DNA of 64,000 nucleotides from Paenibacillus nasutitermitis (GCF_014641075.1 NZ_BMHP01000003.1:434001-498000); one strand, 5' to 3'; shown: positions 27,141-36,669, counted from the first letter of the stretch. Notes: generated by a model not told the origin, from the letters alone. A program made the numbers and translations.

Positions 27141-28466
27141 TCATAGTAGTTCCCCTTCCACTTCAAGAACACCGCACCAATCGACAATGATCTGTGCGTA
27201 CCATTGAATAAGCTGTTCATAGGAATTTAAATCGAGAAATTCATCGGCTGCATGTGCGTTTCCACCGCAAGGCCCGAGTACCAGCGCGGGTGTATGGCTG
27301 TATAAATTAAACATAAAGCCGTCGCATGCAAACGGTGAACCTACCGGAGAAGCTGGTGAGAAATCGAGCACCTTTTCACAGCTTTCAGCCACTGTTCGTA
27401 TGAATGTAGTACCTTTCGCATCCAGCTTCATTTCGCTAGCAGACAAATAACGAATTAATGGGCGAATCAGCGGTTTACATTTTTGCAGATGAGGGTATTT
27501 GGATAATTGAGCATCATAAAAATTCCATAGATCGTTGATAATTTCTTCACCAGTCATGCCGGGATAGCCTTCGATCCAAAAATTCAGTTCACCGCTGGCA
27601 GGCAGTTTCTCCTGCAGCTCGCGAGTCACATCTCCTGAAAAAATAGTGAGCAGGGTGACCTCTGCCTTCCGACTGTCCTGCCACCAGGCAGGGACCGCAA
27701 GATGTTCCTTCCGATGTCTATCGTAAGTTTTCAACAGGTTGGCAAATTCGACAGTAGCCTCAAGTGCGCTTATGAGCTCCTCCCCTGCGAACCCAATTCC
27801 GCTCTTGCCTATAAAGGTTGCTTTCCAAATCCCACCACCAAGATGAGCGGGGTAAAGCTTCATATTTGACGGTTCTGGAATAATGGCCATGTCTGGATTT
27901 GGCCCTCGCAGTCGACCGGCAAGCGTGCCATTTGCTCCGCCATGCTCCTCGTCCACAACACTCTCAATATATACATTGCCTGCAATGGGAATGCTAAGAT
28001 TTTTCAGACATTTGACAGCCATTAATGCGGCAGCCATCCCGCCTTTCATGTCGTAAGCACCGCGGCCATACATTTTACCATCTGCAGTCTGTCCTGAGAA
28101 CGGCGGGTATGTCCATGGCTCATTACCTTCATAGACGGTATCAGCATGGCCCGAAAATAGTAACGATGGTCCTGTATTTGCGCCGAAAAAACGTCCGACG
28201 ACATTGGGTCTGTTATCATATTGGCGAGAAGCCATATAAGCTGGATGCTCCTGTAAGCCTGGCACCTCAGAAAGTTCATAGATGTCTACCTCGGCAGCTT
28301 CCGAAACCATCCAATCTGCAAAAAAACGCTGGTATTCCGCTTCATTGCCTGTAGGGGGGTGATTAACGCTATTTATTTGCACCAGGCTTCTGGCAAGCTC
28401 AATCGCTTCGGTTCTATGTGTTTTGACCCATTGCTGGATCGCTATTGTTATTTGTTCACGATTCAT
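27141..28466 (-). CDS. M20 family metallopeptidase / amidohydrolase
   Basis: Zinc-dependent hydrolase of 441 residues from the ArgE/DapE/carboxypeptidase G2 group. Metal ligands and catalytic residues are visible in FSGHADTV, GAYDMKGG, DEEHGG (catalytic Glu plus ligand Glu), IPEPS and GNAHAADE. It has the usual catalytic and dimerisation domains. It follows a DSD1-type PLP enzyme, and stubs of RidA and an aminotransferase flank it, which points to catabolism of an N-acylated or amidated amino compound. The actual substrate is unknown. Confidence 0.88.
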   Translation of the reverse strand: MNREQITIAIQQWVKTHRTEAIELARSLVQINSVNHPPTGNEAEYQRFFADWMVSEAAEVDIYELSEVPGLQEHPAYMASRQYDNRPNVVGRFFGANTGPSLLFSGHADTVYEGNEPWTYPPFSGQTADGKMYGRGAYDMKGGMAAALMAVKCLKNLSIPIAGNVYIESVVDEEHGGANGTLAGRLRGPNPDMAIIPEPSNMKLYPAHLGGGIWKATFIGKSGIGFAGEELISALEATVEFANLLKTYDRHRKEHLAVPAWWQDSRKAEVTLLTIFSGDVTRELQEKLPASGELNFWIEGYPGMTGEEIINDLWNFYDAQLSKYPHLQKCKPLIRPLIRYLSASEMKLDAKGTTFIRTVAESCEKVLDFSPASPVGSPFACDGFMFNLYSHTPALVLGPCGGNAHAADEFLDLNSYEQLIQWYAQIIVDWCGVLEVEGELL

Positions 28467-28574
28467 GTCTCAGGACTCTCCTTATAGTGGTCTGGCTTTC
28501 GCCTCGCTTGACGGGAGCATATGCGATAACGTCGATTTCGACCAAATAGATCCATCCCTTCAATATGTAGTTTT
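28456..28574 (-). pseudogene. C-terminal stub of a RidA/YjgF-family protein
   Basis: The minus strand between the DSD1-type gene and the M20 gene reads WIYLVEIDVIAYAP, then VKRGESQTTIRRVLRHES and a stop overlapping the M20 start. LVEIDxIAY near the C-terminus is a hallmark of RidA proteins, which clear reactive enamines made by PLP enzymes. About two thirds of such a gene is absent. Identification rests on a short motif. Confidence 0.45.
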
Positions 28575-29681
28575 CTAGCGAATTTTCCCGCGGGCATCGA
28601 CTTTTAAAGTACGTTCCAATGAATCTCCGCGAATGCCTTGAAGCCCATTGTGCAGATTAGAAACCGTGCAACAGTGGTTGGGCAGAAAAGTCAATTTATC
28701 GCCAATTTCATAGGAAATGCCTTCTGGTAAATGGAGAATGCCATGCTCTTCACTTAAACGTTCCACGTAAACCTCAGGGTGATCACGCAAGGTTCCATAT
28801 CCAATACGGAACGAATTGGTGTCACTGCTAAATGTTTTTGAACCCGCATCAATAATGGCTGCTCCCATGCGAGGTACGCTAACGACCGTAGCCATAATGT
28901 GCATAGCGCACTCATCCGTGGTAATAATTCCAATGGAAAGCTGGGAGCCATCCCCGTATACATAGGCACCTGGGCGAATCTCGGTTACACCTTTAATGTT
29001 TTCAATAAACTTGGAAGTGGGTGTAGAGCCAACGCTGACTTCCGGGATTGCAATCCCGGCTTGCTCGAGCAGTCGTTTGGTCTCAATAAGCCCATCTGCT
29101 TCCGTTTGTGCGGCGGCTAGAAGATCCTCTGGTGAGTTCTTTCCGTAGGCAAAGCCGCCATGCGTCATCAATCCCATGATCTGCACGCCGGGAAGCTGAG
29201 CGATCTCCTTAACGAGTGCAGCTGTTTCTTCGCCAGGTTCTCTCCCACAACGGTTTAATCCTGTATTGACATCGATATACAGCTTGACTTTCTGTCCTAT
29301 AGAGATACTTAATTCAGAAAGCCCCTTGGCAGCCTGCACGCTGTCAAGGCTTACGATTATGTTCGCTTGTTTCATAAGCTTAGCTAATCGAACCAGTTTG
29401 GTTTGGCCAATAATGGGAAAAGCAATAAGGATATCATGTATCCCTGCATCAACCAGCACTTCAGCCTCGCCAAGCTTGGCGACCGTTATCCCGCAAGCGC
29501 CATAACGGATCTGCTCCTGAGCAATCCAAATGTTCTTATGTGTTTTGAAATGCGGCCGCAGTTTCACACCTGCCTTGTGCGCCAATTCAGCCGTATACCG
29601 TAAATTACGATCCAGTATATCTAGATCGATCAATACAGCGGGTGTATCTAATTCCAACCATTTTTCTCGATTTCCAGCCAT
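28575..29681 (-). CDS. DSD1-type PLP enzyme (D-serine dehydratase / D-threonine aldolase family)
   Basis: Fold-type III PLP enzyme of 368 residues. The N-terminal alanine-racemase-like barrel carries the PLP lysine in RPHFKTHK (Lys46); the C-terminal beta domain has the metal-binding His-Cys pair in PNHCCTVSN, characteristic of D-serine dehydratase and D-threonine aldolase. The start at 29681 follows GGAGGG with six-base spacing. First gene of a minus-strand operon with a clear promoter. It may cleave or deaminate a D-3-hydroxy amino acid released by the M20 hydrolase encoded next to it; this is an inference. Confidence 0.88.
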   Translation of the reverse strand: MAGNREKWLELDTPAVLIDLDILDRNLRYTAELAHKAGVKLRPHFKTHKNIWIAQEQIRYGACGITVAKLGEAEVLVDAGIHDILIAFPIIGQTKLVRLAKLMKQANIIVSLDSVQAAKGLSELSISIGQKVKLYIDVNTGLNRCGREPGEETAALVKEIAQLPGVQIMGLMTHGGFAYGKNSPEDLLAAAQTEADGLIETKRLLEQAGIAIPEVSVGSTPTSKFIENIKGVTEIRPGAYVYGDGSQLSIGIITTDECAMHIMATVVSVPRMGAAIIDAGSKTFSSDTNSFRIGYGTLRDHPEVYVERLSEEHGILHLPEGISYEIGDKLTFLPNHCCTVSNLHNGLQGIRGDSLERTLKVDARGKIR

Positions 29682-29787
29682 TCCCAACCCTCCTTATTAC
29701 GGCTACCCAAGAATGTTCTACCTATTTATTGAACAAGACTCGCGAATCCAATGTTTCATCTATTAAAACTAATGCTTTATAAAATGA

Positions 29788-29816
29788 ATGATAGCTCAAA
29801 ATCCATAAATTGTAAA
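29788..29816 (-). promoter_or_regulatory. Promoter of the DSD1-M20-SDR-Gfo operon
   Basis: On the minus strand TTTACA (29811-29816), a 17-base spacer and TATCAT (29788-29793), each five of six matches to sigma-A consensus, about 107 bases upstream of the first start codon. Confidence 0.55.
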
Positions 29817-29830
29817 TTGTTTCATTTAAA

Positions 29831-29878
29831 TAAAAAGGATGAAAAGACCAGCAATCGGATTCACCCAAAAACTGGCCT
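29831..29878 (-). terminator. Possible terminator of the polysaccharide-locus operon
   Basis: AGGCCAG (29872-29878 read on minus) pairs with CTGGTCT across a long loop and is followed by TTTTCATCCTTTTTA. It lies 18 bases after the TIM-barrel isomerase stop. The stem is short, so this is tentative. Confidence 0.4.
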
Positions 29879-29895
29879 CTCATTTGATTCAACTA

Positions 29896-30759
29896 TTAGT
29901 GTTCCAAGTCAAAACCGGCGGAAACTAGTAGACGCTGTAAATTCTCTCTTGCCCTCACAACCTTTTGATCCAGTTCTTCGATAGTAATCGGTTCGCCTCT
30001 ATCGTCGAGTCGCTCGACAACGACGCTTCCAGTAAATCCGGTAGCCTTCATCGCAGCAAACATCGAGCTAAAATTAACGTCACCTTCACCAGGAACTGGG
30101 AAATTAGGCTCGGCGCGAGCACCGCGGTGATCTTTAGCTACGAAAGAGACGAGCTCCGGTGCGATGAGAGGAAGATCATCTGCAGGATCAATTCCTTCAT
30201 AAAACCTTACATTACCCGGATCGTAGGAAGCACATATATGCGGGGAGCCGATTCGTTGCAGCGTTTCCGTTATAACGGCAGCCGTAGCTGTATTGCCAGT
30301 GTGAGGCTTAATCGTCACGACCAAGCCCCGTTTGCCGGCTTCCTCTCCGACCAATCGATACTTCTCCGCAAAAGCAGCATTTAACACTTCCATTTCTTCT
30401 GCAGAAATAGGCTCAGTGGGAAATTTACGGTAGCTGGTCGTTCCGAGCGACAACAGCTCCTTTACGCCAAGCTCTTGGGCAAAATCCAATCTTTGCAGCG
30501 TTCGCTCGATCGGCTGAGATGGAGCAAAAGCGTCGCTGCTGACGAGCGTAACAGGCTTCAATTCATATCTCTCAAGCAAACGCATAATTTTTGCAGCTTC
30601 TCCAGCTACCCCATCGCTAAAGACCGGCTTTCCCTCATGAGGTAAACCGATCGAAACATAACGGAATCCCGCAGCAGCAATTCCTTCAAGCGCTCTTTCG
30701 AATGAATATTTCGCATATGGCAATGTCATACAGCCTAATTTAATAGTAGAATTCATCAT
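29896..30759 (-). CDS. Sugar phosphate isomerase/epimerase (xylose isomerase-like TIM barrel)
   Basis: AP endonuclease 2-like TIM-barrel protein of 287 residues. Motifs include the first strand LGCMTLPY, FVAKDHRG and VPGEGDVNF with metal-site residues, and VVVERLDDRGEP near the end. The start at 30759 has GAGGGG five bases upstream. It follows two Gfo/Idh dehydrogenases; such trios often carry out oxidation, isomerisation and reduction of unusual monosaccharides (for example 3-keto or inosose intermediates). Specific reaction unknown. Confidence 0.88.
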   Translation of the reverse strand: MMNSTIKLGCMTLPYAKYSFERALEGIAAAGFRYVSIGLPHEGKPVFSDGVAGEAAKIMRLLERYELKPVTLVSSDAFAPSQPIERTLQRLDFAQELGVKELLSLGTTSYRKFPTEPISAEEMEVLNAAFAEKYRLVGEEAGKRGLVVTIKPHTGNTATAAVITETLQRIGSPHICASYDPGNVRFYEGIDPADDLPLIAPELVSFVAKDHRGARAEPNFPVPGEGDVNFSSMFAAMKATGFTGSVVVERLDDRGEPITIEELDQKVVRARENLQRLLVSAGFDLEH

Positions 30760-30816
30760 TTGAACCCCTCTTCCTAGTACTGAGGGATACGAATCCCCCA
30801 TGCTCCTCAGTCGAAT

Positions 30817-31827
30817 TCACACTTGCTCTACATACACTTCGCGACGTTCCTTGAGCGAACGGTAAGCTGCTTCTGAGACAGCGATCGCGCGCAAACCATC
30901 CTTCAGCGAAACTAGCGGTGCTGTATCATTCTTCACACAATCAATAAAGTGACGATGCATACGTTCCCACATGTCGTTATGTTGGATCGTTGTCCGTTCT
31001 TCCGGCCCGCTGTCGTCCTTATACCTGACTTCACCATTATTGTTGACAACAGTGAGCTTTTCAGTGGCTACTCCAATCATGTCGTACTCCACCCGTGTAA
31101 TCCATGGCGTAGACACTTGCGCAATGCCTCCATTGCGGAAACGAAGCGAAACTGTAAATCCATCCGCAATCGAATCTTGCGGGAACAAATACGTACCTCC
31201 ATAAGCAAATACGCTTTCCACTTCCCCACACAGCCAGGTAAGCAGATCATAATCATGCGAACCATGCGAATAGATCGGGCCGACAGCATGCTCCCCTTCG
31301 AAATACCAGGATGGGATTTCATAATGCTCATCCCGATATTTATCATAAATCGTCTGCTGTGGATCGAGAAAATGAGTCCTGAGCGACCAAGCTTGCAAAG
31401 GCTTCCCCGCATTCGGTTGTGATAAAATCGCTTTCAGCTTGCGATTAGCCGGATCGAATCGAATCGGGTAACCGACCATTGCCTTCAGCTCGGGATGCCG
31501 CTGACCAGCCGCCACGATTTTGGCGCCATCTGCTAATGAGGTTGCGATTGCTTTCTCCAGAAACAAATGTTTGCCGGAATCGAGTACAGCTTCTGCGTAT
31601 TCCACGTGCAAATGATCAGGCGTAGATATATAGACGGCATCGAGATCTTGTGCCAGTAGCTCTTCGTATGAATCGTATACCGCCCCCCCTACTTCTTCCG
31701 CTAATTTCTCTGCCTTATCCCGCGAACGATTATAAAGCGCAGCAACTGTAACGTCGGGAAATGTTTTTAATGTGCGCGCATGAAGCGCCCCCATCAACCC
31801 ACAACCGATAAGTCCGACCTTCAACAT
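30817..31827 (-). CDS. Gfo/Idh/MocA family oxidoreductase, inositol 2-dehydrogenase-like
   Basis: Oxidoreductase of 336 residues with the Rossmann motif GLIGCGLMGALHAR, catalytic EKAIATS in place of the usual EKP motif, and a C-terminal HGSHDYDLLTW stretch. Its ATG overlaps the stop of the preceding Gfo/Idh gene by one base (TAATG), so the two are coupled and may work as a pair in opposite directions. The EKA instead of EKP variation is seen in inositol and scyllo-inositol dehydrogenases. Confidence 0.88.
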   Translation of the reverse strand: MLKVGLIGCGLMGALHARTLKTFPDVTVAALYNRSRDKAEKLAEEVGGAVYDSYEELLAQDLDAVYISTPDHLHVEYAEAVLDSGKHLFLEKAIATSLADGAKIVAAGQRHPELKAMVGYPIRFDPANRKLKAILSQPNAGKPLQAWSLRTHFLDPQQTIYDKYRDEHYEIPSWYFEGEHAVGPIYSHGSHDYDLLTWLCGEVESVFAYGGTYLFPQDSIADGFTVSLRFRNGGIAQVSTPWITRVEYDMIGVATEKLTVVNNNGEVRYKDDSGPEERTTIQHNDMWERMHRHFIDCVKNDTAPLVSLKDGLRAIAVSEAAYRSLKERREVYVEQV

Positions 31828-32816
31828 TAATCTTGTCTCCCTTCCCAAGAAATAGGAGTTCCTTGATGTTCATACATGGCCCAGATAGCGCGGTGAGACT
31901 TCATTCCTTCATATCCATCTGTCATCGGACGCTGGCCCGTTTGGATACTATCGAGAAAATGCTCGACCTCGCCCAGAGCGCTGCTATTTGCCACTTTCGA
32001 TTGTGGCGGTTCATACAACGTTATACGCCCTTCTGGGGTAACGACCTCTAGCTTATCGTCGCCTAGAATAAAGCAGCCCCCCGTTGTATGTACGTGGAGA
32101 AGTGCTGGCGGGCTTTTGTATTTTGTAGCCCAGCTTGTGAAAAGATGAGCTAGTGCCCCGCTTTTGAATTGGAGAATACCGTGATGCGTTCCTTCGCCTT
32201 CCATCCACTCGGTTCCGAGCCGCGTACCAAGCCCCGCCACCGAAACTGGATCTCCCAGCAGCCATATTAATAGGTCGATATAGTGACAGCCATGGCTGAA
32301 CAGAACCCCGCCGCCAAGCTTATCCTTTTGTGAGAACCAACTGCCGGGATTCGGAGCCATATAGCCTTGAATCCAACATTGTGCATTGAATGGCTTACCG
32401 TATTCCTCTTCATCCAGCGCTTTTTTCAATCGTTGCACCGATGCCCGAAACCGGACAATATAAGCAAGCATAAGTGTAACGTTTTTCTCCTCAGCTGCCT
32501 GGATGATCTTCAGACAATCTTCCTCGCTATTGGCAAGCGGTTTTTCCAAAAGCACATGTTTTCCAGCAGCAATCGCCTCAAGCGCCATTGGAGCGTGCAT
32601 GTGATGCGGCGTCGCAAAGCTGATCGCATCAACATCGTCAAGTATCGCCTTCCAATCTGACGTATGCTTGCATCCAAGCTCTGCGGCTACCTGACTTGCT
32701 TTTGTTTCATCTAAATCAACGACCCAGCGAAGATCCGACTTTTCGGATAATTTGTATGCATGGGCGTGGAGAAGCCCCATATTCAATCCAACGACAGCTG
32801 TGCGAACTTTGTTCAT
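31827..32816 (-). CDS. Gfo/Idh/MocA family oxidoreductase
   Basis: Second, coupled family member of 329 residues. The nucleotide-binding loop is VGLNMGLLHAH, less canonical than GxGxxG, followed by ATPHHMH, EKPLAN (catalytic Lys) and SHGCHYIDLLIW in the substrate domain. It lies 38 bases after the importer permease. With its neighbour it probably processes a monosaccharide released from the polymer attacked by the secreted enzymes of this locus. Confidence 0.88.
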   Translation of the reverse strand: MNKVRTAVVGLNMGLLHAHAYKLSEKSDLRWVVDLDETKASQVAAELGCKHTSDWKAILDDVDAISFATPHHMHAPMALEAIAAGKHVLLEKPLANSEEDCLKIIQAAEEKNVTLMLAYIVRFRASVQRLKKALDEEEYGKPFNAQCWIQGYMAPNPGSWFSQKDKLGGGVLFSHGCHYIDLLIWLLGDPVSVAGLGTRLGTEWMEGEGTHHGILQFKSGALAHLFTSWATKYKSPPALLHVHTTGGCFILGDDKLEVVTPEGRITLYEPPQSKVANSSALGEVEHFLDSIQTGQRPMTDGYEGMKSHRAIWAMYEHQGTPISWEGRQD

Positions 32817-32854
32817 TTTTTTTCCTCCTAAAATAGTTATAATCGCATTTTTTT

Positions 32855-33745
32855 CTATCCTTTAATTGCGCCAATCATCATTCCTTTAATGAAATACTTT
32901 TGCAAGAATGGATATACGATTAGGATCGGCAGCGTAGCCACCACAACCGTAGCCATTTTCACCGTTTCTGGAGGCAATTGAGCAAGCTCCAGCGTATTCG
33001 TGGTCGCTAATTCCTGACTCACATTCGCCGATTGAATCATATTCCGCAGAACCACTTGAATCGGAACCAATGATCGATCCGTAATATACATAATGCCTTT
33101 GAAATATTCATTCCAATGGGTAACGCCATAGAATAAACCTAACGTAGCCATAATAGGCATCGACAGCGGAAGAATGATGCGAAACAACGTCGCGAGATCT
33201 CCACAGCCATCTACTTTGGCTGCATCCTCCAATTCGCTGGGCAGATTTTGAAAGTACGTTTTCATTATTAATAAATTGAAGGTGGAAACCATACCTGGAA
33301 TAATCATAGCCCACACTGTATTGTACAAACCGATTCCACGAATGACTAAATAAGTAGGAATTAATCCTCCGCTGAATAACATCGTGAACACCAGAGCCAA
33401 TAAAATGAAATTGCGGCCGGGGATATGACTTTTTGACATCGGATAAGCTAACAGGGAGGTGACCGCGAGATTTAGAAACGTGCCAATGACGGTGATGAAC
33501 ACCGTAATCTTTAATGCATCCGGAATCGTTCTACTCGAAAATATTTCCTTATAAGCTGTAAATGTAAACTCACTTGGCCATATAATAAAACCGCCATTTC
33601 GCAACACTTCGGAAAACGGTGTGATCGACACAATAAACACATAATAGAGTGGAAATAGAGTCGCTATCGAGAACAGTGTTAAAAATACATATAAAACACC
33701 GTCCACCACTTTATCCGATTTTGAAGTATGCAGCACAATTGACAT
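32855..33745 (-). CDS. Carbohydrate ABC transporter permease, YtcP type
   Basis: Permease of 296 residues with six membrane segments, EAA loop DAAKVDGCGDLATLF then LPLSMP, and the MIGAIKG terminus. The start at 33745 is chosen because AAAGGAG lies eight bases upstream; the GTG three codons earlier overlaps that site. It pairs with the LplB-type permease 15 bases upstream. No ATPase gene is nearby. Confidence 0.93.
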   Translation of the reverse strand: MSIVLHTSKSDKVVDGVLYVFLTLFSIATLFPLYYVFIVSITPFSEVLRNGGFIIWPSEFTFTAYKEIFSSRTIPDALKITVFITVIGTFLNLAVTSLLAYPMSKSHIPGRNFILLALVFTMLFSGGLIPTYLVIRGIGLYNTVWAMIIPGMVSTFNLLIMKTYFQNLPSELEDAAKVDGCGDLATLFRIILPLSMPIMATLGLFYGVTHWNEYFKGIMYITDRSLVPIQVVLRNMIQSANVSQELATTNTLELAQLPPETVKMATVVVATLPILIVYPFLQKYFIKGMMIGAIKG

Positions 33746-33760
33746 CGCCCGCACTCCTTT

Positions 33761-34726
33761 CTACCATATACCTGATCCATTCATTCGTTTAGCTATCCGA
33801 TTCACTGTAAGAATAAGAATCAAGCCAATAAGAGACTTAAATAAACCCGTCGCTGCAGCTACACTGAAATCAAGCTGTTCCAAGCCGCGGCGGAATACCC
33901 AGGTGTCGATAATATCCCCCGTTTCAAAAACACGCGCATTCAAGAAAATATAGACTTGATCAAAACCAGCATCTAATATATGACCCATTCGCAAAATCAT
34001 GAGTAAAATAAATACGTCTCGAATACCCGGTAACGTGATGTGGTAAAGCTGCTTCCAACGGCCGGCGCCATCCACAACAGCTGCCTCGTATAGCTCTTGA
34101 TTGATCGTCGCCAGTGCCGCCAAATATATAATGGCGCCGTAGCCCGTACTTTTCCAAATATCAGTGGCAATGAGAAGCGGTCTGAAAAATTCCTTATCTG
34201 TCAACAAGTTCAGTGCGCCCCATCCCATATCCTTGAACCAAGTGCTGATTAGGCCAGCTTCAGGAGCTAGAAAGGAAAAGACTAATCCATAAACAATGAC
34301 CCATGACAGGAAATAAGGGCCGTATGTGATCGTTTGTACCGTTCTTTTGAACCATTGCGAACGAATTTCATTCAGTATTAATGCTAATCCAACATCGGTA
34401 AGCATTCCGAACACAACACGGTATACACTAATAATTAATGTGTTTTTCAAAATAATGTAGAAATCCGGAGAATTAAAGATAACTCGGAAATTATCAAACC
34501 CTACCCAAGGGCTCCCCCAAATTCCTTTCATTAGATTGTAGTCTTGAAACGCAATGAGCAAGCCGCCCATAGGCAAATAGTTGAATATAAGATAGTAAAT
34601 GAGGCCAGGAGTCATCATAATATAAAACCAGCGATTGCGATAAAAGCTGCGCAAAGCAAGCCGTCTTTTCGGCTTAACGGGGCCGTTTGGAATGTTTGCT
34701 AGCTCTCCCGATATTGCGTTACTCAT
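33761..34726 (-). CDS. Sugar ABC transporter permease, LplB type
   Basis: Permease of 321 residues with a charged cytoplasmic N-terminus, six membrane segments, EAA loop EAAVVDGAGRWKQLY and C-terminus NGSGIW. The start at 34726 has GAAGGAG nine bases upstream; a longer start at 34744 lacks one. LplB/YtcP importers typically take up oligosaccharides derived from plant or extracellular polysaccharides. Confidence 0.92.
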   Translation of the reverse strand: MSNAISGELANIPNGPVKPKRRLALRSFYRNRWFYIMMTPGLIYYLIFNYLPMGGLLIAFQDYNLMKGIWGSPWVGFDNFRVIFNSPDFYIILKNTLIISVYRVVFGMLTDVGLALILNEIRSQWFKRTVQTITYGPYFLSWVIVYGLVFSFLAPEAGLISTWFKDMGWGALNLLTDKEFFRPLLIATDIWKSTGYGAIIYLAALATINQELYEAAVVDGAGRWKQLYHITLPGIRDVFILLMILRMGHILDAGFDQVYIFLNARVFETGDIIDTWVFRRGLEQLDFSVAAATGLFKSLIGLILILTVNRIAKRMNGSGIW

Positions 34727-34753
34727 AGCTTTCCACTCCTTCATTCAATCGGA

Positions 34754-34790
34754 ACCCAAGGAAGGAATGGGTTCACTCCTTTCCTTGGGT
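34754..34790 (-). other. Stem-loop between binding-protein and permease genes
   Basis: ACCCAAGGAAGGA pairs with TCCTTTCCTTGGGT (one bulged base, ten-base loop) just after the binding-protein stop. There is no T tract on the minus strand, so it more likely stabilises the upstream message than terminates. A similar element occupies the same position in the importer operon at 18.4 kb. Confidence 0.6.
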
Positions 34791-34798
34791 AATGCAAA

Positions 34799-36418
34799 CT
34801 ATTTAATTATCCCTGCGGCACGCAGCGTTTCGTTGTATGCTTCGAATAGCTCATTTCCTTTATACTTCGTCATTAATTCTTCACGATATGCCGGCCAGTT
34901 TTTGCCCGATTTATCTTCAAGAATCGCTTTCGTTTGAAGCTCTCCTTGACGTTTGCGGAAGCCAGCCAAATCAAATTCTGCTGGCGGTACATAGTATACG
35001 CCTTCATTTTCTTCTAGCTTAACCGTATCGAAAAATTGTAAAATCTCCCGGTCACGATCTGTCTGACGCGGATCAATAACAGTTAAATCAAACACTTGCG
35101 GCGCTTCAAAGTTAACAAAGAATTGCCATATTCTTAAGAAATCTCCTTGTTTCACTACATCATTCGTGAATGCGTCCATATCCAGCTTAATCGTGTTGCC
35201 TTCTTTCATATAATGCTTACCTTCGATACCGTAATGAGTTAGTAAGTATCCTTCTTCACCAGCAAGCCAATCTAAAATTTCCACCGAACGCTTCACTTTT
35301 TCCGGATCCTTATCGGCTACCTGCTTAGCGAATAGAAACGGCTGACCCGGCCCTGGTTTCACTGCCACTGACGTATCCGGGAATATATTCATCGGCACCC
35401 AGTTAGCTTCCGGGAATAATTGTTGTGTACGTACTTGAATACTTTGTGGATTGCTATCAAAAGCAAAGTCTGCTCTAGACCCTAGAACGATTCCCACTTT
35501 ACCTTGGATCGCCTTTTCGATATGCTGCGGATTTTTATTCAAGAACCAGTCAGGATCAATCAAATCTTCCGCAATCACTTTCGAAATATCATCGAATACA
35601 AGCTCTATTTTCTCATCGGTCTGCATATCGACGTAGCGATTATCTTCGATCTTTCGAGGGAAGGTCAGCCCGTGCTTTATATATTCAGGCCATTCCAATC
35701 CTACACTAGTGCCACCGCCCGCCGACGTGAAGCCGTACGTATCCTTCGTTCCATTACGATCCGGATCCTCGTTGCGAAATTTACGCAATACATTTAAATA
35801 TTCGTCATAATTGGTCGGGAGATCTAATCCTAGATTTTTCAACCAATCTTCTCGGACATAATAAGCCCGGTATATATTGCGGCCAAAGGGAACTGCTGCT
35901 CTCGCAAATTGATTTTGAACCTGATACGACGCAAGCTCCTTCTCGGTTATCCAGTATTTAAAGTAATTCGGCATCGTTTCCGGCGAAATAAACGGAGTCA
36001 GATCAGCCAGTAGTCCGTCTACTGCATATTGGTTACCACCGTCTGGCGTTCCATCACGCCACATATCCGGCGGCGTCGATGCGAGCAGTAAATTTATTTT
36101 GTTAATGTAATCTTGACCGGCAATCATATAGTCCAGCTTCAATTCAACATTGAATTTCTCTTCAATTACTTTCTTAACGAAATCTAAATCACCATCAGGC
36201 AGGTTTGTATTCGGCTGTGACTGCACGAACCAATTTAATTTGATTTTTTCTTTTTTAGCTGGCTCCGTTGGCTCAGCACTCGCTTTGGAACCGCTATCAC
36301 TCGGACTTTCGGTACTGCTGTTCGTCGCTTTCGGCGTATCCGTACCGTTAGATGAACATGCGGCCAATACGAACGTTAATGCGAGTAGGATGATCCATCC
36401 CTTTTTAACTGCGTTCAA
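34799..36418 (-). CDS. ABC transporter substrate-binding lipoprotein, LplA/YtcQ type
   Basis: Large binding protein of 539 residues. The leader (KKGWIILLALTFVLAAC) ends in a lipobox with Cys21. A TTG at 36418 is the likely start because GGAGGGG lies six bases upstream and it gives a normal-length leader; upstream in-frame ATGs would add a non-leader extension. First gene of the binding protein-permease-permease-Gfo-Gfo-isomerase series. Presumably binds an oligosaccharide produced by the secreted heparinase-like enzyme encoded upstream. Confidence 0.9.
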   Translation of the reverse strand: MNAVKKGWIILLALTFVLAACSSNGTDTPKATNSSTESPSDSGSKASAEPTEPAKKEKIKLNWFVQSQPNTNLPDGDLDFVKKVIEEKFNVELKLDYMIAGQDYINKINLLLASTPPDMWRDGTPDGGNQYAVDGLLADLTPFISPETMPNYFKYWITEKELASYQVQNQFARAAVPFGRNIYRAYYVREDWLKNLGLDLPTNYDEYLNVLRKFRNEDPDRNGTKDTYGFTSAGGGTSVGLEWPEYIKHGLTFPRKIEDNRYVDMQTDEKIELVFDDISKVIAEDLIDPDWFLNKNPQHIEKAIQGKVGIVLGSRADFAFDSNPQSIQVRTQQLFPEANWVPMNIFPDTSVAVKPGPGQPFLFAKQVADKDPEKVKRSVEILDWLAGEEGYLLTHYGIEGKHYMKEGNTIKLDMDAFTNDVVKQGDFLRIWQFFVNFEAPQVFDLTVIDPRQTDRDREILQFFDTVKLEENEGVYYVPPAEFDLAGFRKRQGELQTKAILEDKSGKNWPAYREELMTKYKGNELFEAYNETLRAAGIIK

Positions 36419-36669
36419 AAATATCCCCTCCATATTTGGATTATCCTCTCCGCTGCCAACACATGCTGTCGATAGTTCCATACTCCCATATCGCTTTTTA
36501 TCACACAATTATCTTTTTTGAATTTCGACTTTTTACAGCAATTTCAGCGGAAGATCGCATCGTATCAAACAAAGATTAGTCTATTCAAGAAAAGAACAAT
36601 CAGCTGAGCAACTGCTTCTTCCGCCGTATAGTCAGTTACCTATCTAGCAGCCAGCTAATCTCTGCCTGC

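Noticed and set aside
30775..30815. Hairpins (ACTGAGG/CCTCAGT and GGGAT/ATCCC) between a Gfo/Idh gene and the isomerase gene
   Set aside because: Short stems without T tract in a 57-base gap; not convincing as a terminator.
36540..36625. Inverted GCGGAAGA / TCTTCCGC upstream of the binding-protein gene
   Set aside because: The arms are about 60 bases apart, so a functional hairpin is unlikely.
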